The notes under the pieces are model-generated. The model saw nothing but the letters and a program-made list of their open reading frames with translations, ran no database searches and was not told the DNA's origin. A stretch of DNA of 58,312 bases from Deltaproteobacteria bacterium (lineage in GTDB: Bacteria > Desulfobacterota > Binatia > Binatales > Binataceae): NCBI GenBank assembly GCA_021801125.1, contig JAJYYI010000051.1, positions 1 to 58,312 of the forward strand, in the 5' to 3' direction. The position numbers were made by a program, and so were the translations under genes. Positions 51,221-58,312 of the stretch are shown piece by piece (within the stretch, counting starts at the first letter, position 1; each line of letters opens with the position of its first letter).

Positions 51221-53608
51221 ATGTCATTTAGACGTCTGTTCAGCCTGGCGCTACTGAGCGTCATAACACTGCTGCTGATCGCTCTTCCGGTCCCGCTCTA
51301 CCTTTTCTTTAGCTATTACCGAACGCTTGAGGGCCAACTGGTCGAGCGCTTTTCAGGGCGGCGTTGGAACATTCCCTCGCGAATTTACTCCGATGGATTG
51401 AGCGCCTACCCAGGGCAAAAGCTCAGCGATCTGGGTTTTTTCGAGCGCTTGGCGCGGCTCAATTATCATCCGGTCGGACCACCCGGTCCTCGGATACGCG
51501 GTGAATATCGCTACCAGCCGGCGCGGGGCGAGCTGGTTATCTTTCTGCACGGCTTCAGCTACCCGTTCCATGACTTCGACGGCGCCTTGGTCGAACTGCA
51601 CCTTTCGCACGACGGCACGATCGAGTGGATGCGTGATCTGGGGCAGGGTAAACCGGTTTACTCAATCCAACTGGAGCCGGAACTGCTCAGCGGCATCTAC
51701 AGCGGAACCTGGGAGCAGCGGCGTCTGGTGCGCCTGTCGGAAGTGCCGCCGCTGTTTATCGACGCCATTCTTGCCGCCGAGGACCATCGCTTTTACGCGC
51801 ATCGCGGGGTCGACCTGGCGCGCACCGTTAAGGCCGCGTGGGTTGACCTGACGTCCCATCGTCTGCGGCAAGGAGGATCGACTCTCACACAGCAGCTCAT
51901 GAAGAATTTTTTCCTGAGCCCGAAGCGCGACTGGCGGCGCAAGGTCAAGGAGGCCTTGATGGCGTATATCGCCGAACGCCGCTTCACCAAGGACGAGATC
52001 CTGGAAAACTACGTCAACGACATCTACCTCGGCCAGCGCGGACAAGAGGGTATCTACGGAGTTTGGGAAGCCTCGGAGTTCTATTTCTCTAAGGAGCCGC
52101 GCGACCTCACAATCTCCGAGATGGCGACGATCGCCGGCATGATTAGCTCGCCCAACCGGCTGAGCCCCCTGCGCCACCCCGAGGCCGCGGCCGCGCGCCG
52201 CAACGAGGTATTGAGGCTGATGCTCAACGACGGATATATCAGCGAAGCGGCGTACGCTGCGGCCACCGCCGAGAAGCTTCGGCCCAGAGAAGTGTTTCCC
52301 GAGGGAACTGACGCGCCTTACTTCATTGACTTCGTTAAACGCGAGCTGGCCGAACGCTACCCGCCGTCTGTGCTTACCGGCGAGGGGTTGCGCATATTCA
52401 CCACGCTGGACATGCGCACCCAGCGGATCGCCGAACAAGCCCTGGCGCGGGGGCTCGATGCGCTCGAAAAGCAGCATCCGCGCCTGGCTCGAAAGGAGAC
52501 CAACGACCGCCTGGAGGGTTGCCTCATCGCGCTGGAGCCGCAGAGCGGGAAGATTCGGGCGATGGTCGGGGGACGCAATTATCGCGAGAGCCAGTTCAAT
52601 CGCGTAACCCAGTCCAAGCGCCAGCCGGGCTCAATCTTCAAACCTATCACTTATCTGGCTGCGCTGAACGAGACCTTGTCCGGCGGTGCGCTGCGGATGT
52701 TTCCCACCAGTCGGATCGATGACGCTCCGTTTACCTGGGAGTACGGCGATCAGAGTTGGACTCCTAACAATTACAAGGATCGCTATTTCGGAGAGGTAAC
52801 GCTCGAGTTCGCGCTCGCGGAGTCGCTCAACGCGGCGACCTCGCGCTTGGCCTACGAGGTTGGCCTCGATCGCGTTTTAGAGATGGCCCGCAAGCTGGGT
52901 TTTAGCGATCTCCCGCCTTACCCCTCCGTGGTCCTGGGCGGAATCGAGGCCTCTCCATTGCAGATCGCAAGCGCTTACTCGACGATCGCAAATGGCGGAC
53001 TCAAGCTGCGCCCGTTTGCGGTCACCGCGGTGGTGGACTCCAACAACAAAGTGATCGAAGGACACGAACTCAAGGCGGAACAGGTGCTTTCGCCCGCGCT
53101 CGCGTATGAAATGATCTTCATGCTGAAGCAGGTGCTCGATCACGGCACTGGAGTCGGCGCGCGCAAAGCAGGCTTTCGGCGACCCGCCGGGGGCAAGACC
53201 GGAACTACCAACGACTCCAAGGACGCCTGGTTTGCGGGCTTTACGCCCAACCTGCTAGCCGTGGTCTGGACCGGCTTCGACAAGAAGGAGGACCTCGGTC
53301 TGACCGGGGCTCAGGCGGCTTTGCCCATCTGGACGGCCTTTATGATAGCGGCGACCGCTTCACAACCGTCCCTGGACTTTGTGCCGCCACCCGATATTCT
53401 GCTCGCTCAGGTGGATCCTGTCGGCGGCGGCCTTGCCGGTCCGGGATGCGGGAACGCCATTCCAGGGGTATTCGTAAAGGGAATGGAGCCCGCGCAGACC
53501 TGTCCCGCGGGGGGTGGCGAACCGCTGCTCAACTACAACCATCCGGTGTCCTCTTCTCCCAGTCCTCAGGCGGCCTCGCAGCCGCCGCCCTCGCGTGGGC
53601 GGCTCTAG
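51221..53608 (+). CDS. Bifunctional penicillin-binding protein (PBP1B type)
   Basis: A 795-residue class A PBP that makes and cross-links peptidoglycan. One N-terminal helix (FSLALLSVITLLLIALPVPLYLFF) anchors it. A UB2H-like region (residues about 45-140, starting NIPSRIYSDGLSAYPGQ) marks it as PBP1B-like. The GT51 domain has AAEDHRFYAHRGVD (catalytic Glu187) and RQGGSTLTQQLMKNFF. The transpeptidase domain has Ser471 in SIFK, SLN near 540 and KTGTT at Lys659. A Pro-rich 30-residue tail ends it. It is a single gene; no Lpo-type activator is evident, though the next gene encodes a lipoprotein, 305 bp away. Confidence 0.94.
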   Translation: MSFRRLFSLALLSVITLLLIALPVPLYLFFSYYRTLEGQLVERFSGRRWNIPSRIYSDGLSAYPGQKLSDLGFFERLARLNYHPVGPPGPRIRGEYRYQPARGELVIFLHGFSYPFHDFDGALVELHLSHDGTIEWMRDLGQGKPVYSIQLEPELLSGIYSGTWEQRRLVRLSEVPPLFIDAILAAEDHRFYAHRGVDLARTVKAAWVDLTSHRLRQGGSTLTQQLMKNFFLSPKRDWRRKVKEALMAYIAERRFTKDEILENYVNDIYLGQRGQEGIYGVWEASEFYFSKEPRDLTISEMATIAGMISSPNRLSPLRHPEAAAARRNEVLRLMLNDGYISEAAYAAATAEKLRPREVFPEGTDAPYFIDFVKRELAERYPPSVLTGEGLRIFTTLDMRTQRIAEQALARGLDALEKQHPRLARKETNDRLEGCLIALEPQSGKIRAMVGGRNYRESQFNRVTQSKRQPGSIFKPITYLAALNETLSGGALRMFPTSRIDDAPFTWEYGDQSWTPNNYKDRYFGEVTLEFALAESLNAATSRLAYEVGLDRVLEMARKLGFSDLPPYPSVVLGGIEASPLQIASAYSTIANGGLKLRPFAVTAVVDSNNKVIEGHELKAEQVLSPALAYEMIFMLKQVLDHGTGVGARKAGFRRPAGGKTGTTNDSKDAWFAGFTPNLLAVVWTGFDKKEDLGLTGAQAALPIWTAFMIAATASQPSLDFVPPPDILLAQVDPVGGGLAGPGCGNAIPGVFVKGMEPAQTCPAGGGEPLLNYNHPVSSSPSPQAASQPPPSRGRL

Positions 53609-53913
53609 GCCGCTTTTCGCTCTCAGCTTCAGAGCCGTGGCCTTTCAGGTAAAAGAGGCCTTTAGCCCTGCAAGGCCCCATCGAGTCGGGCAAGTTAATC
53701 GTTAGGTAAACCTGACAAGCAGCGAGCTATACGCGCCTCGCGCGGCACCGTAAAAGGGCATTGTGATGGCCCGCGCTTAACGTTTTTCCTCAGAGCGCCC
53801 GCGGCCGAATCGCCGTCGGGCGAGCGATCGTTCGTAGCACAAAGGCAAATAGTGCTATTTTGGACGCCGCGCACCGCCCGAGCTAATATATTAGCAGTAG
53901 TTGAAGTCGGCTG
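53609..53913. other. Intergenic region upstream of the TPR lipoprotein gene
   Basis: About 305 bp with no supportable gene. A weak hairpin (GGGC/GCCC arms near 53757-53774) is followed 11 bp later by TTTTT, a possible end of the PBP transcript. Confidence 0.35.
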
Positions 53914-55212
53914 ATGGTCCGGTCTGTTATGCGTTCATTCGGGTTTGCAACGCGAGTCTTGTCGCTACCTGTTCTAGTCGGGCTGGGCGGTTGTTTCTCC
54001 CAGTCTGTTGTAAAGCCCTTGCCACCCTTGGCGTCGCCTGCTCATGCGGCGGCGGCCTCGGCGGCGGACGCGCCCGTCACGCCAACTGAGACGGCCGGGT
54101 CGGAACCGGCAGCGACACCACCGCAATTCGAAGAGCAAAATGTTGTCCCGCCCGCGTCGCCTCCGGCTCCTGGGGCGTCTATGGCCAATGCTGCCGGCCA
54201 GGGTGCGGCTCAAGAGACAGGGCAAGCAGGGGCTCCAAACACCGGCGTGGCTACGCCTTCGACGCCATCGCAAGCGTCCCCGGGCGGAACAACAGCGCTT
54301 GCCGCCGTGCCACCCGGTACTGCGACAGCGCCGGCGGCTGCGCCTGGCGGAGTGCCGGTCCCTGGCGGGGCGCCGGTCGGCAATGGAGCGCCGCCTGCGG
54401 CGCGCGATAACTCCGCGCTGGCCTCCGAAATCTCGGACTTCACCACCGTTACTGACGTGAGCAACCATTCGCTCAACCCGCTTATCAACGATTCTTTGCC
54501 GGCGGCGCGCGCGGCTTCGATGCGCACGGTGGAACAGGCGCGAGAGCAGATTCAAGCGAAAGACTCGACCTCGGCGCTTGCGCTCTTGTCGCAGGCTATC
54601 TCGATCGATCCGAGCAACCCGTATGCCTATTTCTATTTGGGGCGGGCATACCTCGCGAAGCGAAACGCCGCGCAGGCGCTCACCTTCCTGCGCCGCGCGG
54701 AGATCGGCTTCGGCGACAATCCGCAATGGCTCGCTGAGACTAGGGCATTCGAAGGCTGCGCTTACGAGCTTACCGGCGATGATCAGAAGGCGCAGGAAGC
54801 GTATCACAATGCGCTGGACGCGGCCTCCGACAACTACCTTGCCCAAGTCGGCTACGCGCGCGTCGCTCGCTATGACGCGCAAACGGCGCCGGGTGCGCCC
54901 GCCGGCCCTGTTGGCGCCGGTGGCCCAACGCCCGAGACCGGCTCCTCCGCTACCGCTCCTGAGCCACCCGCAAACGAGCCCGAAGCCACAGGCCAGGGCC
55001 AGACCTCCGGCGATCCCGCCGCGCGCGCCGGTGGCGCCGCTACGCAGGCCGGTGATGCCAACGTTGCGGACGATCCCGCCGCGCCGCCCGAGGAACCAGG
55101 AACGAGCGGCAACGATTCCAACGCGGAGCCGGCGTCGCCGGATCCCCAAGAAAACCCCTCGACCGGAAACGAACCGGGGCAGGCGCCTGCCTCGAACTCC
55201 GAAAGGAACTGA
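53914..55212 (+). CDS. TPR-containing lipoprotein with low-complexity segments
   Basis: A 432-residue predicted outer-membrane lipoprotein: a signal ending in the lipobox LGGC (about residue 27). From there to about 165 it is Pro/Ala/Gly/Thr-rich (low complexity, probably disordered). A TPR-like helical region follows (ARAASMRTVEQAREQIQAKDSTSALALLSQAISIDPSNPYAYFYLGRAYLAKRNAAQALTFLRRAE, about 193-260). The last 120 residues are again Pro/Glu/Ala-rich. Two ATGs (53914, 53929) are possible starts. Its position between PBP1B and TsaD suggests an envelope role, perhaps as a PBP partner, but there is no direct sign of this. Confidence 0.85.
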   Translation: MVRSVMRSFGFATRVLSLPVLVGLGGCFSQSVVKPLPPLASPAHAAAASAADAPVTPTETAGSEPAATPPQFEEQNVVPPASPPAPGASMANAAGQGAAQETGQAGAPNTGVATPSTPSQASPGGTTALAAVPPGTATAPAAAPGGVPVPGGAPVGNGAPPAARDNSALASEISDFTTVTDVSNHSLNPLINDSLPAARAASMRTVEQAREQIQAKDSTSALALLSQAISIDPSNPYAYFYLGRAYLAKRNAAQALTFLRRAEIGFGDNPQWLAETRAFEGCAYELTGDDQKAQEAYHNALDAASDNYLAQVGYARVARYDAQTAPGAPAGPVGAGGPTPETGSSATAPEPPANEPEATGQGQTSGDPAARAGGAATQAGDANVADDPAAPPEEPGTSGNDSNAEPASPDPQENPSTGNEPGQAPASNSERN

Positions 55213-55216
55213 CACG

Positions 55217-56221
55217 ATGCTGATTTTGGGAATCGAGTCGTCTTGCGACGACGCCGCCGCAGCCGTGCTCGAAACGATCGCGCCGGGCGAGGCCGTCGTG
55301 CGTTCGAGCGTCGTTGCCACCCAGGAGACGATCCACAAGCGTTACGGCGGTGTCGTGCCGGAACTGGCCTCGCGATGCCACGTGCGGACGATCCTGCCCG
55401 TGATTGAAGAGGCGCTGGAGACCGCGGGATGTCGGCTGCAGGATATCAACGCAATCGCCGCGACTCGCGGCCCGGGTCTGGTCGGCTCGCTACTGGTGGG
55501 CTTGATGTGCGCGAAGGGGCTGGCCCAGACCCTTGGGCGGCCGTTGGTCGGCGTGAACCATATCGAGGGCCACTTGCTTGCACCGTTACTGGAGCATCGG
55601 GTGACGATGCCCTATCTGGCGCTGGTGGTTTCCGGCGGCCATACGGCGCTGTTCTTGGTCGAGGAATTCGGCCGCTACCGAAGACTGGGTGGAACGCGCG
55701 ACGACGCGGCCGGCGAGGCTTTCGACAAGGTCGCTAAGCTCATGGGGCTGGGCTACCCCGGCGGCAAGGTCATCGACGAGATGGCGCGCCGAGGCGACCG
55801 CGGCAAGTTCAAGCTGCCGCGCGCACGCGTGCGTGGCGCGCGCTTCGATTTAAGCTTCAGCGGCATCAAGACGGCGGTCGCGCTCGCGCTGCGTCAAGCC
55901 GCCGGCGTCAATGGTGCCGATCATGACATGGCGGCGAGCTTTCAGGAGGCGGTCGTTGACATGCTGCTCAGACCGACCTTGGCCGCTGCTCAGGAACACG
56001 ACGTCGAGACGATCGCTTTGACAGGTGGTGTTGCTGCCAACTCACGCTTGCGCGAGCGGCTCTCTTCCGAAGCGCGGAACGCGGGCTTTGCGGTCGTTGC
56101 CCCCTCGCTTAAGTACTGTACCGACAACGCCGCGATGATCGCGCTCGCCGCAAGCCACCGGTTACTGCGCGCCGAGCGCGACTCGCTTGATCTCGACGCC
56201 GAGGCCGCACTCGCCCTCTGA
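55217..56221 (+). CDS. tsaD: tRNA threonylcarbamoyladenosine transferase TsaD
   Basis: A 334-residue TsaD/Kae1-family protein that puts the threonylcarbamoyl group on A37 of tRNAs decoding ANN codons, with TsaB and TsaE. It begins MLILGIESSCDDAAAAVLE. The metal-binding HIEGHLLAP (HxxxH) motif is present, with LVVSGGHTALFLVE, ARFDLSFSGIKTAVALALRQ, LTGGVAANSRLRERL and the C-terminal KYCTDNAAMIALAA. The correct start is ATG 55217, 5 bp after the lipoprotein stop; a longer open frame upstream overlaps the lipoprotein gene and is not coding. TsaB and TsaE are not in the window. Confidence 0.95.
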   Translation: MLILGIESSCDDAAAAVLETIAPGEAVVRSSVVATQETIHKRYGGVVPELASRCHVRTILPVIEEALETAGCRLQDINAIAATRGPGLVGSLLVGLMCAKGLAQTLGRPLVGVNHIEGHLLAPLLEHRVTMPYLALVVSGGHTALFLVEEFGRYRRLGGTRDDAAGEAFDKVAKLMGLGYPGGKVIDEMARRGDRGKFKLPRARVRGARFDLSFSGIKTAVALALRQAAGVNGADHDMAASFQEAVVDMLLRPTLAAAQEHDVETIALTGGVAANSRLRERLSSEARNAGFAVVAPSLKYCTDNAAMIALAASHRLLRAERDSLDLDAEAALAL

Positions 56222-56296
56222 TGACTGATCGAGTCGCGCCGGACAGGCGAAGCCGGACAGCGGCTGCGCCGGCGGCGGTCGCGTCGGCCTAGGCGC

Positions 56297-57166
56297 GTGA
56301 TGGTGTCAACTGCGATGAGCCGCCCGATTCATCGCCGCCGGACCGATCAGGCGCCGAACCGGGCGCACGGCCAGCATTTCCTGGTGCAGCCGCATATCGC
56401 CTCGCGCATCGTCGAGCGCGCCCTTCTTGGACCCGATGACGAAGTGATCGAGATCGGTCCGGGCCGCGGCGCTCTCACGGAGTATCTCGCGCGCGCCGTG
56501 GCGCGGCGCCTGGTGCTGGTGGAAATCGACCTGCGCCTGGCTGGCGCGCTAAAGGCGCGCTTTGCCGATGACGACCGCGTGACGGTGATACATGGGGACT
56601 TTCTCGCGCTTCGTCGCGAAGAAATCATCGGCCGGCCGCCGGTTAAGGTCGTCAGTAATCTGCCTTTTAATTCCGCTACCGCAATCCTTGAGCGCCTGAG
56701 CCACTGGCGTTCTTTGATCGTGCGCATGGTGCTTATGTTCCAGCGCGAAGTGGCCGAGCGAATTCGCGCCCGGCCCGCCACGCCGCCGTACTGCGCGCTG
56801 AGCGCGCTTACCGCGCTCAACTGGAACGTGGAAGAACATTTTCGCGTGCCAGCGGGTAATTTCTTTCCACGGCCCAAAGTTGACGCCGAGGTTCTGGTTC
56901 TTGCGCCGGTGAGTCGACCGATGGAACCCGAGCAGGCGCAGGCTATGAGCGAAGTGATCCGCGCATGCTTCTTAAACCCGCGCAAGACGCTTCGCAGCGG
57001 CCTTTCCATGACGCTGAAGATTCCCCGCTCGCTGGCGCAAGCGCGCCTTGAGCAGGCGCGGATCGAACCCACGGCGCGCCCCGCTCAGCTCGCCCTTGAA
57101 GATTTCGGGCGCCTGGCGTGCGCGCTGCATGGCGTGGAATTGAAAGGGCTGCCCGCCGATGCCTGA
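56297..57166 (+). CDS. rsmA: 16S rRNA dimethyladenosine transferase RsmA
   Basis: KsgA/RsmA dimethylates two adjacent adenines near the 3' end of 16S rRNA. It starts with GQHFLVQPHIASRIVERALL, followed by the SAM-binding EIGPGRGALTEYLA (motif I), DDRVTVIHGDFLAL, and VSNLPFNSATAIL (motif IV, with NLPF where NLPY is common). FFPRPKVDAEVLVL is a further family segment. Length 289 is usual. The start may be GTG 56297, ATG 56300 or ATG 56315 (SRPIHRRRTD). It follows tsaD by 75 bp and its last 8 bp overlap mutM, as in several bacterial operons. Confidence 0.94.
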   Translation: MMVSTAMSRPIHRRRTDQAPNRAHGQHFLVQPHIASRIVERALLGPDDEVIEIGPGRGALTEYLARAVARRLVLVEIDLRLAGALKARFADDDRVTVIHGDFLALRREEIIGRPPVKVVSNLPFNSATAILERLSHWRSLIVRMVLMFQREVAERIRARPATPPYCALSALTALNWNVEEHFRVPAGNFFPRPKVDAEVLVLAPVSRPMEPEQAQAMSEVIRACFLNPRKTLRSGLSMTLKIPRSLAQARLEQARIEPTARPAQLALEDFGRLACALHGVELKGLPADA

Positions 57167-58031
57167 GTTGCCCGAGGTCGAGTCTTTGCGCCTGCTGCTC
57201 AACCTCGCCGTCGCGGGGCGCGTCATTGACAGAGTCGAGATTCGCGAACCTCGCTTGCGCAGGCTGATCGATCTCCAGTTGTCAAAGGCTCTAAGCGGGC
57301 GCTCGATACGCGGGATCGAGCGGCGCGCAAAGTACCTGTTGTTTGACCTGGGAGAAGTCGTGTTGCTGATCCATCTGGGGATGAGCGGCAGCTTGACTCA
57401 TCGCAAGGCGCCAAGGGCCTTCAGCGACGCCGAGCCGGCCGGCGGCGGTCATGACTCAATCGCCGCTCGGCTCGATCCGCGCCATGATCACGTCAGGTTT
57501 GTGCTCGACGACTCCAGCGAGCTGGTGTACAACGACCCGCGCCGCTTCGGTCTGATCAAGCTTTTGCCTCGTGCCGAAGCTAACGCGGCCGACGAGCTTA
57601 AAGAACTAGGACCGGACGCGCTCGACGAAAAGTTCAACGAAGCCTACCTGACTGTCAAAGCGCGCGGTCGGCGCGTCGCGATAAAGAACCTGTTGATGGA
57701 TCAGCGGGTCGTCGCCGGACTCGGCAACATCTACGCGGCCGAGGCGTTGTTTCGCGCCGGCGTGCGTCCCGGCCGGCGCGCCGCGGGGCTTAAGCGCAGC
57801 GAGATATGCCGAATCGTCGGCGCCACGGCCGATTTGCTTAAGGACGCGATCGGCGCCGGCGGCACGAGCTTTCGCAACTACCTCGACGCCCGCGGACGGC
57901 CGGGCCGCTTTAGCTCCCGTCTGATGGTGTACGGGCGCGCGGGGGAGCGTTGCTACGTATGCTCCACTCTGATCCGCACTCGCGTCCTCGGCCAGCGTTC
58001 AAGCTTTTATTGCCCGCGGTGCCAGGAGTAG
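57159..58031 (+). CDS. mutM: Formamidopyrimidine-DNA glycosylase MutM
   Basis: Base-excision glycosylase/AP lyase that removes 8-oxoguanine and FaPy. Mature Pro2 and Glu3 in MPELPEVE form the active site. LIHLGMSGSLTH with the preceding RRAKYLLFDL holds the active-site lysine; YNDPRRFG and VVAGLGNIYAAEALFRAGV (H2TH motif) follow. The C-terminal zinc finger is CYVCSTLIRTRVLGQRSSFYCPRC with a catalytic Arg. The 290-residue length is slightly above the usual 270. It overlaps the rsmA stop by 8 bp. Confidence 0.95.
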   Translation: MPELPEVESLRLLLNLAVAGRVIDRVEIREPRLRRLIDLQLSKALSGRSIRGIERRAKYLLFDLGEVVLLIHLGMSGSLTHRKAPRAFSDAEPAGGGHDSIAARLDPRHDHVRFVLDDSSELVYNDPRRFGLIKLLPRAEANAADELKELGPDALDEKFNEAYLTVKARGRRVAIKNLLMDQRVVAGLGNIYAAEALFRAGVRPGRRAAGLKRSEICRIVGATADLLKDAIGAGGTSFRNYLDARGRPGRFSSRLMVYGRAGERCYVCSTLIRTRVLGQRSSFYCPRCQE

Positions 58032-58185
58032 CTCCGTTCAGGTCGCTTCTAAAGCCGCCGGTGCGGAGCGTGTGAAAGCGAAGTTGCGACGCTCGCGCAT
58101 TAAAGGGCGCTTTGCGCGAGCGCTGTTCGACAGCGTGGCGGATAGTTGATAGAAAAGACATCGCGCTTAAACGCGCCGTCCGCTC

Positions 58186-58312
58186 ATGAGCGATATGCCA
58201 GAACTGGTTTTGGCGGGTCTAGCTTTTATCTTCGGTGCCTGCGTGGGGAGCTTTGTCAGTGTGGTCTCTTTTCGCCTGCCGCGCGAGCTTTCGATTATAA
58301 CGCCCCGCTCGT
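58186..58312 (+). CDS. Prepilin peptidase, N-terminal fragment (cut by window edge)
   Basis: The 42 codons present read MSDMPELVLAGLAFIFGACVGSF and continue VSVVSFRLPRELS, typical of the first helix and loop of PilD/type IV prepilin peptidases (GxxxGSFxNVxxxRLP; here S stands for N). The cysteines of a DiS_P_DiS zinc region would follow beyond the edge. The full enzyme cleaves type IV prepilin leader peptides at the inner membrane. The preceding 155 bp have no gene. Confidence 0.75.
   Translation, partial: MSDMPELVLAGLAFIFGACVGSFVSVVSFRLPRELSIITPRS

Noticed and set aside
54578-55216. Apparent 213-codon N-terminal extension of TsaD
   Set aside because: It overlaps the lipoprotein gene, is Arg/Pro-rich and does not match TsaD, whose normal start is ATG 55217.
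53974-55338. A 454-codon minus-strand open frame opposite the TPR lipoprotein
   Set aside because: Extremely Arg-rich and caused by GC-biased third codon positions of the plus-strand gene, which has a lipobox and a TPR region. No domain can be read in it.
1-58312. CRISPR arrays, tRNA or rRNA genes, insertion sequences and prophage genes
   Set aside because: I looked for repeat-spacer patterns, tRNA arms, 16S/23S landmarks, and transposase or phage motifs and found none I could support.

Overview
The window reads as a stretch of chromosome from a high-GC Gram-negative bacterium. Envelope features support this: a bifunctional PBP1B-type penicillin-binding protein, an ADP-heptose:LPS-type glycosyltransferase, a TPR lipoprotein, many Sec signal peptides and a TatA protein. 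A soil or sediment lineage near Desulfobacterota/Binatota is my guess from the mix of genes (hemDE-hemH-hemY cluster, large LIV-type transporter, RtcB/archease); no rRNA or tRNA gene is present to fix it. I saw no insertion sequence, prophage or CRISPR array, and gene density is that of a core genome.

Layout. (1) 0.5-8.3 kb, minus strand: late haem genes (a fused hemD-hemE, then hemH and a HemY-type oxidase), followed by leuC-leuD and an RluD-type pseudouridine synthase. The fused gene has a recognisable promoter next to a perfect 20-bp tandem repeat. (2) 8.5-10.5 kb, plus: archease and the RNA ligase RtcB. (3) 10.6-25.1 kb, mixed: a DHA2 drug exporter; two secreted hydrolases (CocE-like and ceramidase-like) diverging from start codons 5 bp apart; TatA; a histidine kinase/sigma-54 activator pair; a secreted helical protein; an MFS transporter; an Asp-box beta-propeller; and a radical SAM protein. 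(4) 25.6-34.5 kb, minus: a small secreted protein, then livG-livF-livH-livM, two closely related binding proteins and an acyl-CoA ligase, which look like one uptake-and-activation operon. (5) 35.4-37.5 kb: acetyl-CoA synthetase, with a divergent NTF2-like gene.

(6) 38.4-43.1 kb, minus, is the most interesting part: a catalytic ThiF/MoeB-type E1, threonine synthase, a MoaD/ThiS-type sulfur carrier, a CysM-type cysteine synthase, a stand-alone NIL domain and a second E1-like protein. The first E1 has the ATP site but lacks the N-terminal helix that normally carries the arginine finger. The second has that helix (RYSRQ) but has lost the ATP site. I infer a bacterial heterodimeric E1 built like the eukaryotic NAE1-UBA3 and SAE1-SAE2 pairs, serving protein-thiocarboxylate-dependent amino-acid synthesis. 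The carrier ends in Gly-Gly-Arg rather than Gly-Gly, so a trimming step may be needed.

(7) 43.6-58.3 kb: a small helical protein and TrmJ on the minus strand, then, on the plus strand, a four-helix membrane protein, a metallophosphoesterase, a HAD hydrolase, a GT9 glycosyltransferase, HtpX, a DUF1844 protein, PBP1B, the TPR lipoprotein, TsaD, RsmA, MutM and the start of a prepilin peptidase cut by the window edge.

All assignments come from reading motifs by eye; no database search was run. Start codons were adjusted where an inner start fits the family or a signal peptide better.
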